Source: Shinisaurus crocodilurus (taxonomy: Eukaryota; Chordata; Lepidosauria; Squamata; Shinisauridae). Taken from it: 64,000 nucleotides of DNA. The position numbers and the translations under genes were made by a program. The stretch covers positions 25,384,051 through 25,448,050 of the forward strand of contig CM037880.1 of the NCBI GenBank assembly GCA_021292165.1, given 5' to 3'. Positions 12,266 through 23,074 of this stretch are shown one piece after another (positions within the stretch are counted from its first letter, which is position 1; each line of letters opens with the position of its first letter). Under the pieces are notes generated by a model. That model ran no database searches. It saw nothing but the letters and a program-made list of their open reading frames with translations, and was not told the origin of the DNA.

Positions 12266-13597
12266 TTAAAAGAAGCATTAGCTTCTTACACCAGTTGCTG
12301 TTGCACTCATGCCCTGCTTATGGATTTCCCGAGGGCAGCCGGATGCCCACCATGTGAACAGAATGCTGGACTAGATGGACCCTTGGTCTAATCCAGCAAG
12401 GCTCTTCTTATGTTGTCAGCTGCATTGCACCACCAGCAATTAGCCAAATTGGTGCCCCTCCCATTTTGTGGAACGACCTTCCCTTAGAGATCTGACTGGC
12501 ACCTGTGGTGCAGGTGTTCCACCAGTTAGTAAAATTGCATCTGTTCATGCGGGTATTCCCGAACACTGGTTTTTAGTACCAGCCTATTAAATTTTGGATA
12601 TTTACTGCAGGTTTTATTGTACCTGTTTTATTTTGTAAACAGTCTTGTTATTTTTTTTTAATGATAAAAGAAGGTCTATACATAATTTTAACCTACACCT
12701 ACTATGTGCATTGAGGCATACAATTATCATATCAATCAATCAAAGTTTATTATACAGCCACAGATCCGTTCAATTTATCATATCTTGCCATATAGGTGCC
12801 AATTAGATGTTAGATCTTGTGTGATTTCTCTTATGGTAAGAAATTTGCACTTAAGCCTTCAATTTGGCCCTCTGGCTGAGAGGCATTCAACAAGCCTGTC
12901 TTACATGGATATTAAAGCACTATTTTGGGTATGGTAAAGAAGAATCATCAAGCAGTTTTTGGAAGACAAAAAAATCCGAAGCTTTTAAGCAAATCTTACA
13001 TTGGGGAAATCTCAAGTCAGTTCCGGAAAAAAGGTAGAAGTTCTTCCTCTGATCCCCCCCAACCCCTCCCTTCACAAAGCTAACTTTGAGCTCAAACTGG
13101 GTGTGTTGTAGAGGAACTCATTCTGCAGAAACCCTATTGAGAGAACATGGCCTCCCCCCAGCCTCTGCAGACATACATATAAAATTTCAATAGGGCGTAC
13201 TCTGGAAAAGTTATTGTGGATTGACCTGAAAATGAGATCACCACTACACTTTAATTAAGGAAGAGGGGACGGGAAACCCACCCAAAGTAATTTGATGAAC
13301 AGTGGAACAGAAAGCACTAACCAGTCAGCTAACCAATCAACTGACTTAAAGTCATGCCCCTGATTAATTCAGGCAGGTTTTTTTTTTAAAAAAATATTTG
13401 TAATTATTTTTAATACAAGTACTTGCACATACACAGAACAATAGATGAGGCATTCCACTTCCCTCTCCTTTCACACAGGAGAGCATACCTCTTCAGGTGG
13501 AGCTTGCTAGGACACATCATCTATAAACTGTTTTTTCCTCCTTCATAACAGTTTTATTCATTTACAAATTAATACAGATTTAATCGTTTGATTAAAT

Positions 13598-13995
13598 AAC
13601 AGCCCAATCCTATGGCCACTAGACAGTGTCTAGACAGCCATAGCATTTTTTGGAGTCCCAGCTCCGACCTCGGAAAATTGCTTTGAGGTCGGAGCTGGGA
13701 CTCTGAGCTCGGAGAGCCTTCCCCCCACACCTCACAGCTGGCACGGAAAGAACCGCCCCGACTGCTGCTTCTCTGAGGCCACAAACGCGACCCCAGAGAA
13801 GGGGTTTTGTGGGTCTTCCAAGGGACAGGGAGGTGAGGAGACAGGCGCCACCTCAGCCTCCCCCCCCCTCATAAGCACCGCACTTAGAGGGCCAAAACTG
13901 GCCCTCTAAGTGGTTTGCATGGCGGGAAGAGTGCGGAGGCAACCTTCGCCTCCGTGCTCCTTCCGCCCTGCATAGGACGCCCGTAATCCTCTGCG
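13598..13995. mobile_element. GC-rich hairpin-rich repeat element
   Basis: The stretch is much richer in GC than its surroundings. It contains three mirrored blocks: GTCCCAGCTCCGACCTC with its complement (13656-13702), ACTTAGAGGGCC with GGCCCTCTAAGT (13884-13912), and GTGCGGAGGC with GCCTCCGTGC (13931-13957). The left end 'CAGCCCAATCCTATGGCC' resembles the CAATCCTATG family. It lies inside an intron and is not a CpG-island promoter. Confidence 0.5.
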
Positions 13996-14101
13996 TTTGG
14001 AGGGCTATGGGCATCTGGACTGGAATGCTCCCTAAAGGTCATAAAATAAAGAGACTAAGGTTTCTTTAAATTGCATGAACAGCTAGAACGGAGACATTTA
14101 C

Positions 14102-14676
14102 CTCTCTCCAGGGTCAATCTTGTCGCGATTCCCTCGAACTCCATCGTGTCTTCAAAGGACTGGCCTTTGACTTCTCGTTTATCCTGCAGGATGTCAGTGA
14201 CAAATTCCTTTTGTTCAGCAGGCTCACAAAGAGGCTGTGTGCTAAACAATTCCATGCTGCTTTTCCTAGGGAATGCGTATTTTATCTCTTTGTTGTAGTC
14301 CTCTGTTTTATCAGAAACAGGATGTGGGGGCTCTTCCTCAAAGGAACCGAGCTTTTTTTATGCCATTCTCTTCACGTTTTACAAATCCCTTGGGTTCTGC
14401 CTCTTCATTCTCCCTCGAATGTTGGTTGCTCTCTCGCATTTCCACCGAAGGTTGCCACCGTTCTGTTTGCAAGATGTTTTTTAATGAAGTATCCACATTC
14501 TCCACTAAAGAGTGGTATCGGAATTCAGATTTACCGATCTCACCGACTGTCCCATCTTCTGCTGCCTTCACATGCAGATCCTGACTATATACTGGCGACA
14601 AGGCAGATACCATGGTTGATACTGACGTTACAATAGTGGGAGACAAAGGAGCAATCTTCCTGCTCTCACTCTGTAC
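14102..14676 (-). CDS. SVIL: SVIL large coding exon with an apparent 1-base frameshift
   Basis: The exon starts VQSESRKIAPLSP and aligns in order to supervillin residues after VTLGEVEQ. The first part is in frame to EENGIKK. There the minus strand has seven A (plus-strand T7 at 14353-14359), and the frame runs into a stop within a few codons. With six A the frame continues as LGSFEEEPPHP through YAFPRKSSMELF to RLTLER, which is the expected supervillin order (human has a GSFEE block at this point). The exon is 575 bp as given; 574 bp is needed for its donor phase (1) to match exon 9904-10099. The extra base is therefore probably an assembly error, or else a real disrupting allele. Confidence 0.92.
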
Positions 14677-15040
14677 CTATGGAGCAACACACGGGCTTAG
14701 AACTGGTAATTCACAAGCACAGCCTTAATGATCATAGATTTAATGAGCAAATCCCTTCAAATAGTGATACAGAGTAGTAGTGAAATACACAAAACAGGCT
14801 CAACTTTCACAGGACCAGTAAAAAGGAACAGAAGTGAGCAGTTGTGCTTCCTGCCCTTTCTTCCCTATAATTCCATATTTTCTCAAGCTGCTTGTGGAAA
14901 CCATTGCTAATCAAAGCAAATCTTCAAAGGTTTACACTTTCACCAGTAGGTAAGTACATTTTTGTAATCAACTCTTCCCCCACGAACATATCAGAAAATA
15001 TTGGCTAATGTGATGAGAGCAGTGCGGTGTTAGTAGTTAC

Positions 15041-15180
15041 AGCAGAGATGGGGAACCTTTGGCCTTCTAGGTGTTGATGGAACACAACTTCCATCATCAT
15101 GGACCATTGGCCATGCTGACTGGGGCTAATGGGAATTGCAGTCCATCATCATCTGGAAGGTTACAGGCTCCCCACCCCTG
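15041..15180 (+). mobile_element. hAT-type MITE ('GGGGAACC' family)
   Basis: The left end 'GATGGGGAACCTTTGGCC' and right end 'GGCTCCCCACCCCTG' are inverted. A 'GGCCATGCTGACTGGGGCT' core is shared with 44932-45041 and with the split copy at 55205-59286. Confidence 0.7.
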
Positions 15181-15927
15181 GGTTAGAGGGTGGCACTAGG
15201 ATTGGAGAGACCCAGATTCAAATCCTTATTCAGCCATGAAGGTTACTGGGTGACCTTGAGCCAGACACAGGCTGGGTTTGCACAACACACTAAACATGGT
15301 GGCTACAGTAAACCCAGGCCTAGAACATGGCTTGTTCTAGGATTCACTGTAGCCACCGTGGCTTAGCATGTTGTGTGAATCCAGTCACACTCTTTCAGTG
15401 CAACCGACTTACAGGGTTGCTGTGAAATAAAATGAAGACGGTGAAAGCCATGTAAGCAACTTGAAGGAAGGGCGGGATAAAAATGTAATACATAATTTAT
15501 TTATTTTTATTTGTTGTATTTATGAATCGCCCATCTGGCCGGCAAACCAGCCACTCTGGGCGATGTACAACATAATAAAATATAAAATACATTGAAAACA
15601 GTATAAAATTTTAAAATCTTAACCCACCCCATATTCCCGCCTGAATAGCCATGTTTTTAGTGAGCAGCGGTATTTATCATAACAAAATGTTTTTGGTAAT
15701 ATAATTTACAAACATTATTTGTAGTGCATCCCTATTACTGTGCTCAAAGGATCTTCCCCTTATATTACAATTATACAGTTCACCTACTGGTGTGATTTAC
15801 TGTTTTGTTCTAAGCTGGCCTTCCCCAATATGGTGCCCCCCCACATGTTTTGGACTGTAACTCCCATCAGCCCCAGTGAGCATGGCCAATAGTCAGGGGT
15901 TATGGGAGTTGAGCCCCACTGAACTCA

Positions 15928-16380
15928 GTGACCTGGTTCGCACATAATGCTAACCCATGATTTACTTAACGTATGGATTGTTGAATTCAGGGTTGTCATG
16001 ATTTGTGAACACAGCCATGCTAACAAACCACAAACAACCCAGAAAAAGAATCCATGGATTATTGTTGGGTTGTAAACTCTGAGCTGCTTAAACCATAGAT
16101 TGTTGTTATGCACGAACCCAGAACTGTGCATTGTTTCACCAGTCTACAGAGGTGGCGGGCAAGAGCAGTAAAAAAAAAAAAAAATACACCAGGCAGTCGA
16201 CATGCCAGTATTACAGTGCCACAAAGGCATTTAGGATACAGGGATGGAGCAGGCAAAGGAGCAGGGAAACAAACAACCCAGGGATTGAGAAAACAAACCA
16301 TGGTTTGTTCGATCATCTGCCAGACAAACCCTGCATAGGGCAACAAACCATGGGTTAGCATTATGTGCAAATCAGGTCAC
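15928..16380. mobile_element. Inverted-end DNA element, 453 bp
   Basis: The terminal inverted repeat runs about 32 bp: left GTGACCTGGTTCGCACATAA, right (complement) GTGACCTGATTTGCACATAA, then AACCCATG on both. It contains an A14 run at 16171-16185 and no transposase frame. Several long frames on both strands fall within it by chance. Confidence 0.75.
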
Positions 16381-16450
16381 TTTAACCAATGGCTACTGAA
16401 TAAACATTCATAGGACTGGGCTGCTAGAAGAAAACATTCTACACACATAC

Positions 16451-16703
16451 TTGCTCAACTTCTCCAAGTGTGACAGGCTGAGTCTGGTAACGAGCTTTCG
16501 ATCTCCTTTGTCTAATGTCCCCTCTGCTCCTCGTAGAGACTACCTTTGTTATTGGTTGGGATAATTTGTTAAATAAGGCCATCTTTTCTGCCAAACTCAA
16601 GGTGGAGGAATCTGGTTCCCCAGACTGATCTTGTTCAACAGCATCTTTGGCTTCTTTTATTTCTTCTTTAGCTGAAGTCTTTTGGTGTGCAGATGCCTGC
16701 AGC
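16451..16703 (-). CDS. SVIL: SVIL coding exon with a TQPVT motif
   Basis: This 253-bp exon encodes LQASAHQK, then an acidic linker, then [14 protein letters not shown], and ends [15 protein letters not shown]. All of these are diagnostic supervillin segments. The acceptor is AG at 16704-16705 and the donor GTATGT starts at 16450. It accepts phase 2 from either exon 19393-19488 (muscle-type) or exon 20350-20489 directly, so the 96-bp exon between them can be skipped without a frameshift. The segment lies in the actin-binding, disordered N-terminal half; the basic cluster before TQPVT is a plausible nuclear-localisation or membrane-contact patch (inference). Confidence 0.95.
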
Positions 16704-17130
16704 CTTAAAAGTGGAACTGGGAATTAATATTTAGTGTTCCTAAGCAGCTAGTAGTTTCATCATAGTTTTACACAGTGAAAAAAAAAATCAGGAAAGCTTC
16801 AGACAGCGCATAAGAAAAGCTAACAGAAAGAGGTGTTGGTAGTTGGCTTTCTGTAGTTGGAACAATGTTATCTATTCTGCCAGAGGAGCTATCGGCATAA
16901 AATAGCAGTTGTACCTTCTTTATAAATGTTCCCCCAATGGCAGTGTTTGCAGATAGACATATGCTGCCCTGGAAGAGTCATAGGGACATTCAAGTTTCTA
17001 AGTCTTAGGCACGACATTAACTCTGCCATGCAGGGGGATGTAGCTGCATATAAGCACAGGACTAAGAGCATATTCCACACTGCTGGGGTCAATCTGTTCC
17101 AAACTCTTCATCCTGACCTAATCACTAATC

Positions 17131-17267
17131 CAGGGGTGGGCAACTTGTGCCTCTCCAGATGTTTTGGCCTACAACTCCCATCATCCCTCACCACTGGCTA
17201 TACTGGCTAGGGCTGATGGGAGTTGTAGGCCAAAACATCTGGAGGGCCACAAATTGCCCACCCCAGG
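17131..17267. mobile_element. Palindromic hAT-type MITE ('GGGGTGGGCAAC')
   Basis: The arms CAGGGGTGGGCAACTTGTG and its near complement enclose 'CAGATGTTTTGGCCTACAAC' and its mirror. A partial relative lies at 51506-51615. Confidence 0.75.
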
Positions 17268-17811
17268 CTCTAAACACATGTCTACACAATATTTTATTTG
17301 GAGCTCTCATTCTGACCCCCCAGGGGTAACATGGAGGCCAGTGCACAGTTTGCACAGATTCCACATTAGCTTGCACAATGAACCAACGGAGTCACAGGGC
17401 CCACATGGAAGAAGAATGTCCAAACTCCTGCACACACTCTTTTTAGGTATTGGTTCCTAGGCTTAGGACAGCCGCTGTCCTTTCTGGCTTTTCCCACACT
17501 GCCCATAGGATCTTCCCCTAATCTAGGGAGAGGAAAGAACACTGATGGCAGGAGCAGACTGGCCTCTTGCATTGCTACTGCCTATGCAACCTCGTCTAGC
17601 ATGTACCATCCACAAAAGGAAAAAAGAAGAAGAAAATATTAATCTTAGTATAGCAGCACCAATTCATACAGGAGGGTACAGGAGTGGTGGCGGCAGTGAT
17701 TCCATAAGGGCTACCCTAAGCTGTGCATGCATCAGCTTCCTTGCTGCATCATAAGACCCAGCAGGCAAAGCAGACAGTAAGGACAGCAAAACAATAACAC
17801 TGTAGTTTCTT

Positions 17812-17848
<37 letters not shown>

Positions 17849-17856
17849 TTCTACAT

Positions 17857-17992
17857 CAGACTTCCCCAACCTGATGCTCTCTAGAGGTTTTGGACTACAT
17901 CTCCCATCAGTCCCAGCCCACATGTCCAATGGTCAGGAATGCTGGGAGTTATAGTCCAAAACATCTGGAGAGCACCAGGTTGGGGAAAGCTG
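17857..17992. mobile_element. Palindromic hAT-type MITE ('CTTCCCCAACC')
   Basis: The arms CTTCCCCAACCTGATGCTCT and the mirrored right end GGTTGGGGAAAGCTG enclose 'GGTTTTGGACTACAT'. The flanks TTCTACAT and CTCTACAT look like an 8-bp duplication with one mismatch. Relatives are at 43628-43770, 15815-15915 and 50603-50722. Confidence 0.75.
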
Positions 17993-18083
17993 CTCTACAT
18001 TCACTGTGCTGGTTCTGGGCTTCCTGCATGTATATAGGAGGAACACAGAGAAATACAGCGAGGCTCCTCACACTTTGGCACAG

Positions 18084-18258
18084 GACCGTAGCTCAGTGGT
18101 AAAGCATTGGAAGGTCCCAGGCTCAATCCCAGACACCTCTAAGTAGGACTGGGAAAGGCCCCTGTCTGAAAACGTTGGGAGCCTCTGCCAGTCCGTATGG
18201 ACAATACTGAGCTAGATTGAAGAATGGTCTGAATCTGGTGCCTTTATATGTTCCTATC
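18084..18258 (+). mobile_element. tRNA-derived SINE (best preserved head)
   Basis: The head reads GTAGCTCAGTGGTAAAGCA (A box) and GGCTCAATCCC (B box). The body carries GGCCCCTGTCTGAAAACG and GACAATACTGAGCTAGAT, as in copies at 3321-3515 and 49446-49598. It sits in an SVIL intron. Confidence 0.82.
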
Positions 18259-19392
18259 CTTTAGCCTAAGTGGCTAAAAACACATGTTGGGAGTCAACAT
18301 TTGTTGAGTCAAGGAGATACGCAGTTTGTCTGATCCCACTTCAGAACACAAAATATGCTATAAGAAGATTTAAAGGGGTGATGGGGAGGATTAGAACTAC
18401 ACGTCACAAAATTTCACTCAAATCTTCAAACTTTGCACCCTGTGGCTTGGCTTCACCAATTCTGCTGCCTCTTTCTCCTTGAGCTATAAGGGCACAGCAC
18501 CTTGTTGGTTCCCAAGAGGGGAAGGAGCCCAGGAAATATACAGAAGGTTTAGGAAGCAGACTAGAGGAACAGAAAGGAGAAAGACCCCTTTGATCACAAT
18601 CTATCTTTTAAAAAGCCAGAAAGACGTGCGGCTATCCTAATATAAGTGACTGTAGCCTGAAGGTCTGGGTTGGTGGGGTGGTATTTTAGTGTTCATATTT
18701 TACAGATCCAGAAGGATAGGCCATGTTGGTCTGCTGTAGCAAAAAAACCCCCAACAACTCCTAAAATCAGCCAGCAACAGCTAAATGTCCTCTGGCAGCT
18801 TAAAACAAAGTTGGCTATAGTAAACAAAAGCAGAGGGCACAATCAAGCTGTTAGCCTTAAGAAGTCACAGGTCTCCATTGACTTTCCCCCAGTGTTATTT
18901 TCTGATGCTGTCTTTTGAATCTCTTGTCTTTCAGTTATACATATCAGGTACGCTAAATGAAACTGAAGCAAACAGAGGATTTTTTTTTTAATTACACCTA
19001 TAGGTGGTGCAATTTCTCATCCTTCCATTTATTTCGCAAGCTGTTAGAAGTTGGAGAGAAGCAGAGGAGGGTGCAGATTGTGATCTCACCTCACCTAGCT
19101 TTCTTTTTCATTTGTGACACAACAAATAGCTTTAACTCAGGTTTTTATCATGCATTTCCCCCCCTCTTCTGTATTTGAGAACTGCACTCTCTAACAAGAA
19201 GCCATTGCGCTTAACTGGAAAGCTCCTGAATCGAATGCTCAATAAGCAAAGGTGACAAGGGGGGGGGGGGAAACATTCCTAAAAGTTCCATCAAACTACT
19301 CTCGGTACACTTAAGACACTTGCATTTATAGTTGCATTTGCTAGCAATGACCCTTGTGCTCCCTGTAGCATGCAAGTTGCGTCCCCCAGTAC

Positions 19393-19488
19393 CTGGTAGG
19401 TTGTACAGTGCTCTTAACTACAGTGGGATTAGGTATTCTTGGCACTACAGTGTAGGTATTCACAGTACATGAGGCAGGGGTAGGTTCA
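19393..19488 (-). CDS. SVIL: SVIL muscle-type (archvillin) 32-codon exon
   Basis: This 96-bp exon encodes EPTPASC and later PNPTVVKSTVQPT, matching the 32-residue segment that human archvillin has between VVIAAT and LQASAHQ and that the non-muscle isoform lacks. The acceptor follows a T-rich tract (AG at 19489-19490) and the donor GTACTG starts at 19392. The size is a multiple of three (1+93+2), so inclusion or skipping preserves the frame. A second internal AG (complement of about 19446-19447) is out of frame for inclusion and was not used. Confidence 0.9.
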
Positions 19489-20035
19489 CTTTAAAAAAAT
19501 AGTCAAGGGAAGGAAAAATTCACAAAGAGAGAGAAGAGAACAGCATTAAGAAAAGCATACAGCGTTAACTACATAAAGAAGACAAACAATAATTTCCCCC
19601 AGTTATCTGACAATTTTTTTATATATTAAAATTGCATCGCCAAGCCCATTAATATCTTTAAATAAAGAGGTTCAAAGACCTGGTTCCCCATAAAATATAA
19701 ATTAATTTTCATACTCATATTACTTTTAAAATCTTGGCTGTAGAAGCAGAAAACAATACTGGTGGTTTGCAGGAACATTACAAGATGTACAAAATACAGG
19801 ATATATTAATTACTGATTGTGAGGATTACAATTCTATATGGTTTCTACAATTATAGTAGATTCCATACACAAATTGTGCAGGGCTCCTCAAGGCAAGAGA
19901 TCTGTTTTAAATGGCTCATATAATCCAAACTGCAACTAACTCCTCCTTTACCATCCTCCAACTGTTACTTCATAAGTTTTTTGCCAGATTAAAGTTCATG
20001 CAGTATCCCCTGCTCCATACCCCGTTCGTCTAAAT

Positions 20036-20168
20036 CAGTGTTCTCCAACCTTGGTTCCCCAGATGTTTTTGGCCTACAACTCTCAGCATGCCCCAGCCAG
20101 CAGCTGGCTGGGGCATGCTGAGAGTTGTAGGCCAAAAACATCTGGGGAACCAAGGTTGGAGAACACTG
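20036..20168. mobile_element. Perfect 66-bp-arm palindromic hAT-type MITE, copy 2
   Basis: The arms of 66 bp are exact complements around a single central base. The 8-bp target duplication GTCTAAAT flanks the element on both sides (20028-20035 and 20169-20176), which identifies a hAT-type insertion. Confidence 0.93.
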
Positions 20169-20349
20169 GTCTAAATGTAACTATATAGCTGTTACCTCCA
20201 CCTCACCATATATTGTCAAGGAAGTTATCCCTTAGCAAAATGCCTTTTCTAACTGCCAACCCATAAGGACTTTGTGAACGGAATAGTAAATTTCCATTTA
20301 AAAAGCCAAGAGAACAGCAGGGCAGAGATCGCACGTTTCCAGGACTTAC

Positions 20350-20489
20350 GTAGCTGCAATGACCACTTCTTCGGTTGTAACAGGTTGTGTGCGTGATCTA
20401 TCCTGCATTCGCCTCAACCTTCTCTCCACAGCAGAATTTTTTGAACGTGGTTTTGGAATACTTTTCTCATCAAATGACTTTTCCATTTC
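20350..20489 (-). CDS. SVIL: SVIL coding exon (EMEKSFDE ... [10 protein letters not shown])
   Basis: This 140-bp exon opens [17 protein letters not shown], continues [18 protein letters not shown] and ends EEVVIAAT. These are close matches to the constitutive supervillin segment. The acceptor CTAG is at 20490-20493 and the donor GTAAGT begins at 20349. It starts on a codon boundary and ends in phase 2. It carries the second of three TQPxT motifs in the window. A strongly basic block, RRLRRMQDR, precedes the motif. Confidence 0.96.
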
Positions 20490-21285
20490 CTAGAACCAAA
20501 GGCACACAAATTAACAGCCTAAAGGAAAGGAGGTTTACTGGACCAAGCAGCCAATAGCTGAGCACCCCTTACTGCTGACAATCTTGGGTAGGCATTCAGT
20601 TCAGAGGTGAAAAGAGGGATGTACTGTGACAACTCGAACCCTTAGAAATAAAAACATGAGGCAGCGACACATCCCTTGCCTTTGCAGAACTAAGTATGAG
20701 CTCCCATACTTTATCGTATTTTATTTAGTTTAGCATCAGCATCAAAAAGGCACCATTAGGTTTAGTAAGGAAGGCCAGAAACACACTGAGCATTTCCTTT
20801 TCAGATCCCCCAAGTCAGGATGGGCAACATCTGAGGGATGATTCTCCCAATGGAACTCACTGGGGGCTGCAACCCTGCCCACTGCTGCCCGGGAGACTTC
20901 CAGGAATGTGATTTTGCCTTAAATCAAGGAGCGTGCTCCCATGCACCATGTTCTACAGCAAATTCACTGGGTTGTTGTTGTTTTTTGCTGCCACTGCAAT
21001 GATGGCAAATCAGTAACAGTAGTGATGGATGGGGGTGGTTGTAAAAAAGCCCAGGGGGGACCACATGAGGACTGTACATTGCTCACCCTTGTCCAAAATA
21101 GCCATGATTTAATTTTTTTAAAAAACCACACATTTGTGAAGTAGGAAACCAATGAGACATACAGAGAAGTTTCTGGCACATATATGATGATATTTTGCAC
21201 AAGCACACAAACACTCCCATAGGCTTGTGGTTCTGCAGCTTAAGCTGAAACAGTGAGATAAACTCCATGTAAGTAGGACACTTAC
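20490..21285. other. SVIL intron, no named repeat
   Basis: Nothing recognisable was seen between the exons in this 796-bp intron. The neighbouring intron 19489-20349 holds only the palindromic MITE at 20036-20168 and an A/T-rich part. Confidence 0.5.
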
Positions 21286-21347
21286 CCTGAAAAGCAACCT
21301 CTTTGCAGCAACACTCAACTTGGCTCGCTCATCCAATTTCTCCTCAT
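21286..21347 (-). CDS. SVIL: SVIL coding exon (LDERAKLSVAAKR)
   Basis: This 62-bp exon encodes EEKLDERAKLSVAAKRLLFR, one of the best conserved supervillin segments. The donor GGTAAG context puts the splice after AGG (GTAAG at 21281-21285), and the acceptor AG is at 21348-21349. The first two bases complete the Asp codon started by exon 23040-23074; the end is on a codon boundary. It joins directly to EMEKSFDE in the next exon, as in mammals. Confidence 0.96.
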
Positions 21348-23039
21348 CTACAGGAAACAAAGAACAGAACATTGTAATATCCCCAGTTATTTCCGAGAAA
21401 CTCTCCGAGCTAATTTTTTGACACGTGAATAAGCCAGGGAATGATTGGCAAGGAAGTACATCAGCAAGTGAAGGTTTGTTCAGCTCTGGGCAGGGAGGAA
21501 ACATGACTTTTTAATGAGAATCTTAGCTGCAGTACGTTATATAAAGCAATTTTCAAAGAGCCAAAGAATTCCCCCCTTTCCTGGCAGGATCCACTTCCTG
21601 GCAGTTATACGGTAAACACCAATGTGAAAATGGGGTTTCCAATCCCAATTATTAAAACAAAGAAGTCATTTTCTGTTTTTGCCTGCAATTTATACTGAAG
21701 ACAGATAAGTTATATACCTACTTCCAGAAGATCTGGAGACCACTGGCTCACAGCCTCATGATCTAGTAAACATGTTTTTTGTATGTTGATATAACTGAAA
21801 TAATTGTACATTCTTCCCCGTTTTACCTGTGCCTCCATTTCCCCCCTTCCTCTGTTTCCTTACCTGTGTCAATGTCTAGATTGTAATCCCCTCAGGGCAG
21901 GGACCTTTCCTCTCATTTTTTTGTAAAATGTCCTTTCATCCACTATAAAGCTCTGTGTACATGAATGGAACAATGTGAAAGGGGCTTCCCTTGAAGTTGT
22001 TGCAGAGACTGCAGCTGGAGCAGCCACAGAGTCAACAGGCATGTCTGTAAGGGACATTATTACACCAGCCCTTCAAGATCTGCAGTGGTTGTCTATCAGT
22101 CACTGGACACAATTCAAGGTGAGTGTACTAATGTTCAAATTGAGCTATGTGGGGCTGCCCTTAAGGCTGTTCTGGAAGCTGGAGCTAGTGCAGAATGCAG
22201 CAGCTCGGCTGTTGTCAGGAGCTGCCCCTTTTCAGCATAAAACTCCTTTACTGAAGGAACTGCACTGGCTGCTTATTTGTTACTGGGCCAGGTTTAAGGT
22301 TCTGGTACTAGTGTACAAAGTCCTAAACAACTTGGGACCAGGATACCTGAGAGAGCGCCTTCTCCCTTACCAACCTGCCTGGTCACTGAGATCATCAGAG
22401 GACACTCTCCTGGTGGTTCCACATGGACCTATGGCCCGATGGGAGTCCACCAGAACAGCCTTCAGTGTGGTGGCTCCACTTCTATGGAACTCCCTGCCTC
22501 TGCAGATCAGACAGGCTCCGACATTGTATTTTATAAACTTTTGGCACCTGCTGAAGACGTCCTTGTTCCAGGAAGCCTTCCTTACTGACCAGCCACAGTT
22601 TTAATAATAGCTTGTTTTCTATGAATTGTCTTTATTCTTTATCAGTTTTTTTTATTATTTAATTGTTCACCGGTCCAGAATCTGCTTAGATATGGAGTGG
22701 TATACAAATACTGTAAGTAAGTAAGTAAGTAAGTAAATAAATAAATAAATAGAAAACCTAGTGCAGGGAAGATGCTATCTAGGGGCCATAGGATTGCCCT
22801 GTTAGAGAGTGGCACTTCAATCCCCATAACAAAATTGCCCGCCTGTGCCTATTTCCATTGTCAAAGATGCTGCTCATCCGCACTGCCTGTTTCAACTCTG
22901 GGGTTGATTAATAGAGGACAGATATACTATGCAGACAGCCAGATTTGACCAAGGTGTCACCAGTTGCTACTGAAGGCTTAAAGACATGAAATCTGAAATA
23001 ACTCAGAGAAAGTATGGATAGAAAAAAAAAATCTCTTAC
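21348..23039. other. SVIL intron
   Basis: Apart from the L2 fragments at about 21975-22745, nothing was recognised. 'GTAAGTAAGTAAGTAAG' and AAATAAAT tracts close the L2 copy at about 22713-22752. Confidence 0.55.
21975..22745 (+). mobile_element. L2-type LINE 3' end with a duplicated segment
   Basis: A 209-codon open frame reads NAAARLLSGAAPFQHKTPLL, then VLVYKVLNNLGPGYLRERLL and AFSVVAPLLWNSLPLQIR, the L2 C-terminal signature. Before it, ITPALQDLQWLSISHWTQFK repeats the segment later read as LKELHWLLICYWARFK, so two L2 pieces are joined. It is a remnant, not a host gene, although the frame is unbroken. Confidence 0.85.
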
Positions 23040-23074
23040 CATCAGGAGCTGGCATTTCTGGGCTGAATGCAGAC
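23040..23074 (-). CDS. SVIL: SVIL small coding exon
   Basis: This 35-bp microexon (1+33+1) encodes SAFSPEMPAPD. It is needed to link [10 protein letters not shown] (previous exon) to DEEKLDER (next exon). The acceptor AG is at 23075-23076 and the donor GTAAGA begins at 23039. In mammals the non-muscle isoform splices to this exon directly from the large 5' exon. Here the phase of exon 33481-34129 (2) also fits, so that short form is possible. Confidence 0.87.

Larger units (their letters stand above)
10100..14101. other. SVIL intron
   Basis: It contains an L1 3' fragment (about 11845-12265, minus), a repeat fragment (about 12267-12420), an L2-like fragment (about 12430-12630) and a GC-rich hairpin cluster (about 13598-13995). 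The stretches 10180-11800 and 12700-13560 hold no feature I can name. Confidence 0.55.
14677..16450. other. SVIL intron
   Basis: It contains hAT-type MITE copies (15041-15180 and about 15815-15915), a palindromic element (15268-15386), an inverted L2 tail (15495-15660) and the 453-bp inverted-end element (15928-16380). The remainder is unremarkable. Confidence 0.6.
16704..19392. other. SVIL intron
   Basis: It contains two hAT-type MITEs (17131-17267 and 17857-17992), a (CT)n tract (17813-17844), a tRNA-type SINE (18084-18258) and a G10 run (19260-19270). The parts 16710-17100 and 18300-19250 show nothing recognisable. Confidence 0.55.

Noticed and set aside
16108..16370. Overlapping frames on both strands
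   Set aside because: They lie within the inverted-end DNA element 15928-16380 and use its A-run; no protein similarity.
18084..18258. tRNA gene
   Set aside because: The tRNA-like head cannot form a full cloverleaf and is joined to a body shared by two other copies, so it is a SINE.
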